Shown here one piece after another: positions 28,694-31,265 of a stretch of DNA of 31,265 nt. Positions within the stretch are counted from its first letter, which is position 1. Every line of letters starts with the position of its first letter. The translations under genes and the position numbers were made by a program. Below the pieces are notes generated by a model. It did not search any database. It was not told the DNA's origin and worked only from the letters and a program-made list of their open reading frames with translations. Source of the stretch: a virus; the IMG/VR virus record IMGVR_UViG_3300025127_000146, positions 1 to 31,265 of that record; one strand, written 5' to 3'.

Positions 28694-31265
28694 TGACAAT
28701 TCCAGCTTTTGATGAGAATACAAGACTTACTGATCCAGCAGTTACAGATGATGTCCTTGCTTCAAAACAGTTTCAGACATTAGTTGAATTGCTTGGAGAA
28801 GGTGAGATTGAGGGGTTCCCAAGTGCTGCTGGTCTTACTCAGGGAACAACTGCCTATAACAATGCAGCTTTGAAAGATGTATTTTTAAACGGCACTCAGG
28901 TTTTACAATCTTCAGCAAGTAATACAAGTCCAGCAGATACAGATTTTAACTTCCCCAATGTTTCATTTGAACCAAGATTTGGTACTTCCAATCAAACTGC
29001 AATACAGGGTATTTCTGAAATAGAAACAGAAAATGCTGTCGGTGTTGCCGTTACAAAAGCAAGTCCTGTATCAAGATCCATAACAAATACATCTGTCAAT
29101 GCCGTTAGGGTAACTCTTGGCTTTCCATCCCTGCAAAAGTTTGAAGATGATGGTGATATAAATGGTGCGGAGGTTGCCATAAATATTCAAACCATTGAAA
29201 ATGATGGCACTACAACAACTGTTATAACAGACACTGTAAAAGGAAGAACTGCAAGCACATATTTCAGGGATTATAAAATCAACTTTGCATCTGGTACTTC
29301 TTTTCCTGTAACGATCAGAGTGAACAGAACAACGGATGACAGCACAGATACAACCTTACAAAACAGTTCATTATGGTCATCTTTTACAGAAATAATCAAT
29401 GAACAAAAAGCTTATGCAAATTCGGCTCATGTTGCGATAAGGTTTGATGCTCAGACTTTTCCATCCATCCCAAAACGGATGTACAAGGTCCGTGGAACAA
29501 AAATAAAAATCCCTCACAATGGAACGGTTCAATCTGATGGCTCAATCTCATACTCTGGAACTTTCAACGGTACGTTCAAAACAGATAAAGAATGGACAAA
29601 TGACCCAGCATGGATTCTTTACGACTTATTAACAACATCAAAAGGTTTTGGTGATCAGATAGATACAACACAATTAGATGTTTTCAGTTTTTATTCAGCT
29701 TCTGTTTACTGTGCAGAACAGGTTGATGATGGATTTGGAGGAACAGAACCAAGATTCAGTTGTAATGTTGTTATCCAAAACCAGAAACAGGCATACAATC
29801 TTATAAATGATTTATGTTCTGTGATGCGTGTGATGCCTTTTTATTCGGCAGGCACAATATCAATTACACAGGACAGACCAACAGATCCAAGTTATTTATT
29901 TAACCTGTCAAACGTAACAGAACAGGGGTTTACATATAGTAATTCATCAAAAAATTCAAAAGTAACAGTTGTTAATGTTGCATATTTTAATAATGAAACT
30001 CAAGAAATAGATTATGAAACCGTAGAAGATACTGCATTACAGGCAAAATATGGGGTTGTTACAAAGAATTTAAGAGGTTTTGCCACTACATCGAGAGGAA
30101 TGGCTTCTCGTCTTGGAAAATGGTTTCTCTACACACAATCAAATGAGGCTGAAATTGTAAACTTCACCACTACTCTTGAATCAGGTACTTTGGTAAGACC
30201 TGGGGCAGTGATAAATATTGCTGATCCATTAAGGGCGGGTGTTAGAAGAGGTGGTCGTATAAAAACAGGAGTATCTACAACACAGATAATCGTAGATGAT
30301 GAAAATAATACAGATTTGGCAACAACAGATTCTGCAACATTATCAGTGATACTTGCAGATGGCACACTTGAAACAAAAACAATAGATTCTATTTCTGGAA
30401 CAACAATAACAGTATCTTCTGCTTTTTCATCAACACCACCGTCAAACAGCGTCTGGGTTATAGAAAATACAACGGTTCAGCTTCAAACCTTCAGAGTGAT
30501 CGGTGTTACAGAAGTTAATCAGCTTGCATATCAGATCACTGCCGTTGCTCATAATTCATCTAAATACGCAAATGTCGAAGATGGCACGGCATTAGCAGCA
30601 AGAACAATTACAACACTTACATCAATAAAACCTTCTCCAAGTAACTTGCAGAGTTCAGAGCAGATTGTTGTGTTGAATAACCGTGCTGTATCAAAACTAT
30701 TTATACAATGGCAGCCTGTAGCTGGTGTAACGGAATATATGGTGCAATATAGATTTCAGAATGAAAACTTCATATCAGAAAGAATTACAAGGCCAGATTT
30801 TACTATCTTTGAAACAAAAAATGGTATTTATGAGATCAGAGTCTTTAGTTTCAACGCATTAGGAAAACCAAGCATCACCCCAGCAACAACATCAATCACA
30901 ACTGTCGGTAAGACAGCCCTGCCAGAAGATGTACAAAATTTAAGAATAGAACCGATATCAGATCAGTTTGTAAGATTACGTTTTGATAAATCAACATCTG
31001 TTGATGTGGTGCATGGTGGAAACGTGGTAGTCAGATCGTCAAACCTTACTGATGGTACTGGTACTTTTACAAATGCCGTTGACGTGATCCCTGCCCTTCC
31101 AGGTAGTATCAGCGAAACGATTGTACCTAATATTGTAGAGGGAGAATATATTTTAAAATTCAGAGATGATGGTGGCAGGCTAAGTTCTGGTGAGACATCA
31201 GTTTTAGTTACAAGTCCTGACCCTTTACCAAAATTAACAGTTTTTACAGATAGAGAAGATACAGA
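28693..31265 (+). CDS. Tip attachment protein J-like (3' truncated by window)
   Basis: ATG at 28693 opens a frame of 857 codons that runs off the right edge. N-terminal motifs ASKQFQTLVELLGEGEIEGF and YKVRGTKIKIPHNG, then TDKEWTNDPAWILYDLLTTS and KGFGDQIDTTQLDVFSFYSA, are typical of the J/Phage-tail_3 family. From about residue 640 there are fibronectin type III-like repeats (KLFIQWQPVAGVTEYMVQY, YEIRVFSFNALGKPS). It should form the distal tail hub and contact the host receptor, directly or by fibres encoded beyond the window. Confidence 0.92.
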   Translation, partial: MTIPAFDENTRLTDPAVTDDVLASKQFQTLVELLGEGEIEGFPSAAGLTQGTTAYNNAALKDVFLNGTQVLQSSASNTSPADTDFNFPNVSFEPRFGTSNQTAIQGISEIETENAVGVAVTKASPVSRSITNTSVNAVRVTLGFPSLQKFEDDGDINGAEVAINIQTIENDGTTTTVITDTVKGRTASTYFRDYKINFASGTSFPVTIRVNRTTDDSTDTTLQNSSLWSSFTEIINEQKAYANSAHVAIRFDAQTFPSIPKRMYKVRGTKIKIPHNGTVQSDGSISYSGTFNGTFKTDKEWTNDPAWILYDLLTTSKGFGDQIDTTQLDVFSFYSASVYCAEQVDDGFGGTEPRFSCNVVIQNQKQAYNLINDLCSVMRVMPFYSAGTISITQDRPTDPSYLFNLSNVTEQGFTYSNSSKNSKVTVVNVAYFNNETQEIDYETVEDTALQAKYGVVTKNLRGFATTSRGMASRLGKWFLYTQSNEAEIVNFTTTLESGTLVRPGAVINIADPLRAGVRRGGRIKTGVSTTQIIVDDENNTDLATTDSATLSVILADGTLETKTIDSISGTTITVSSAFSSTPPSNSVWVIENTTVQLQTFRVIGVTEVNQLAYQITAVAHNSSKYANVEDGTALAARTITTLTSIKPSPSNLQSSEQIVVLNNRAVSKLFIQWQPVAGVTEYMVQYRFQNENFISERITRPDFTIFETKNGIYEIRVFSFNALGKPSITPATTSITTVGKTALPEDVQNLRIEPISDQFVRLRFDKSTSVDVVHGGNVVVRSSNLTDGTGTFTNAVDVIPALPGSISETIVPNIVEGEYILKFRDDGGRLSSGETSVLVTSPDPLPKLTVFTDREDT

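Overview
This window is most of the genome of a tailed double-stranded DNA bacteriophage with a lambda-like siphovirus virion plan. The late genes run in the canonical order: terminase small and large subunits, portal, Mu F-like minor head protein, scaffold, major capsid, decoration-like protein, head-tail connectors, tail terminator, tail tube, frameshifted tail chaperone, tape measure, then homologues of lambda M, L, K, I and J. Composition is AT-rich. Several tiny Lys-rich proteins and small families (DUF6496-, DUF5872-, DUF5824- and DUF5754-like) are types I associate with uncultured marine phages. A bacterioplankton host is plausible but the sequence does not name it. There is no integrase, cI-like repressor, tRNA or CRISPR array in the window.

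Layout. 1-240 holds the end of a plus-strand operon and its terminator. 320-2282 (minus) is a four-gene cassette: one membrane protein and three proteins with export signals or Ser/Thr/Asn-rich secreted-type sequence. 2329-2955 (plus) has three small genes, one with holin-like topology. 2927-8937 (minus) is a compact early region: a cascade of tiny overlapping genes, an SSB, a small HTH protein, a Rad52-type annealing protein, a RecE-type exonuclease, a cytosine methyltransferase-like protein, small unknowns and a VRR-NUC nuclease, preceded by an SNF2-type helicase (8813-10150). Three near-copies of one sigma70-like promoter drive this region. 10209 onward is plus strand: an RHH regulator, a primase-polymerase/VirE-type helicase, an AT-rich iteron zone that may be the origin, then the late operon, which runs off the right edge inside gpJ.

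Most notable signals: (1) a 252-nt group IA-like intron with no homing endonuclease interrupts the major capsid gene (19510-19761), and splicing restores a 345-aa protein. (2) Two untranslated repeat arrays (7471-8265, mostly minus; 17041-17450, plus) spell the tail-fibre-like peptide motif NT-A-V/I-G in one frame, yet TAA stops recur at one hypervariable codon, about 10 of 29 units. The second array sits between a small gene and a 27-bp duplicate of that gene's 3' end. (3) The tail chaperone carries a textbook A AAA AAC -1 slippery site. One hypothesis joins several of these: the arrays could be silent cassettes that the phage's own RecE/Rad52/SSB functions recombine with a fibre gene outside the window. 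This is inference only.
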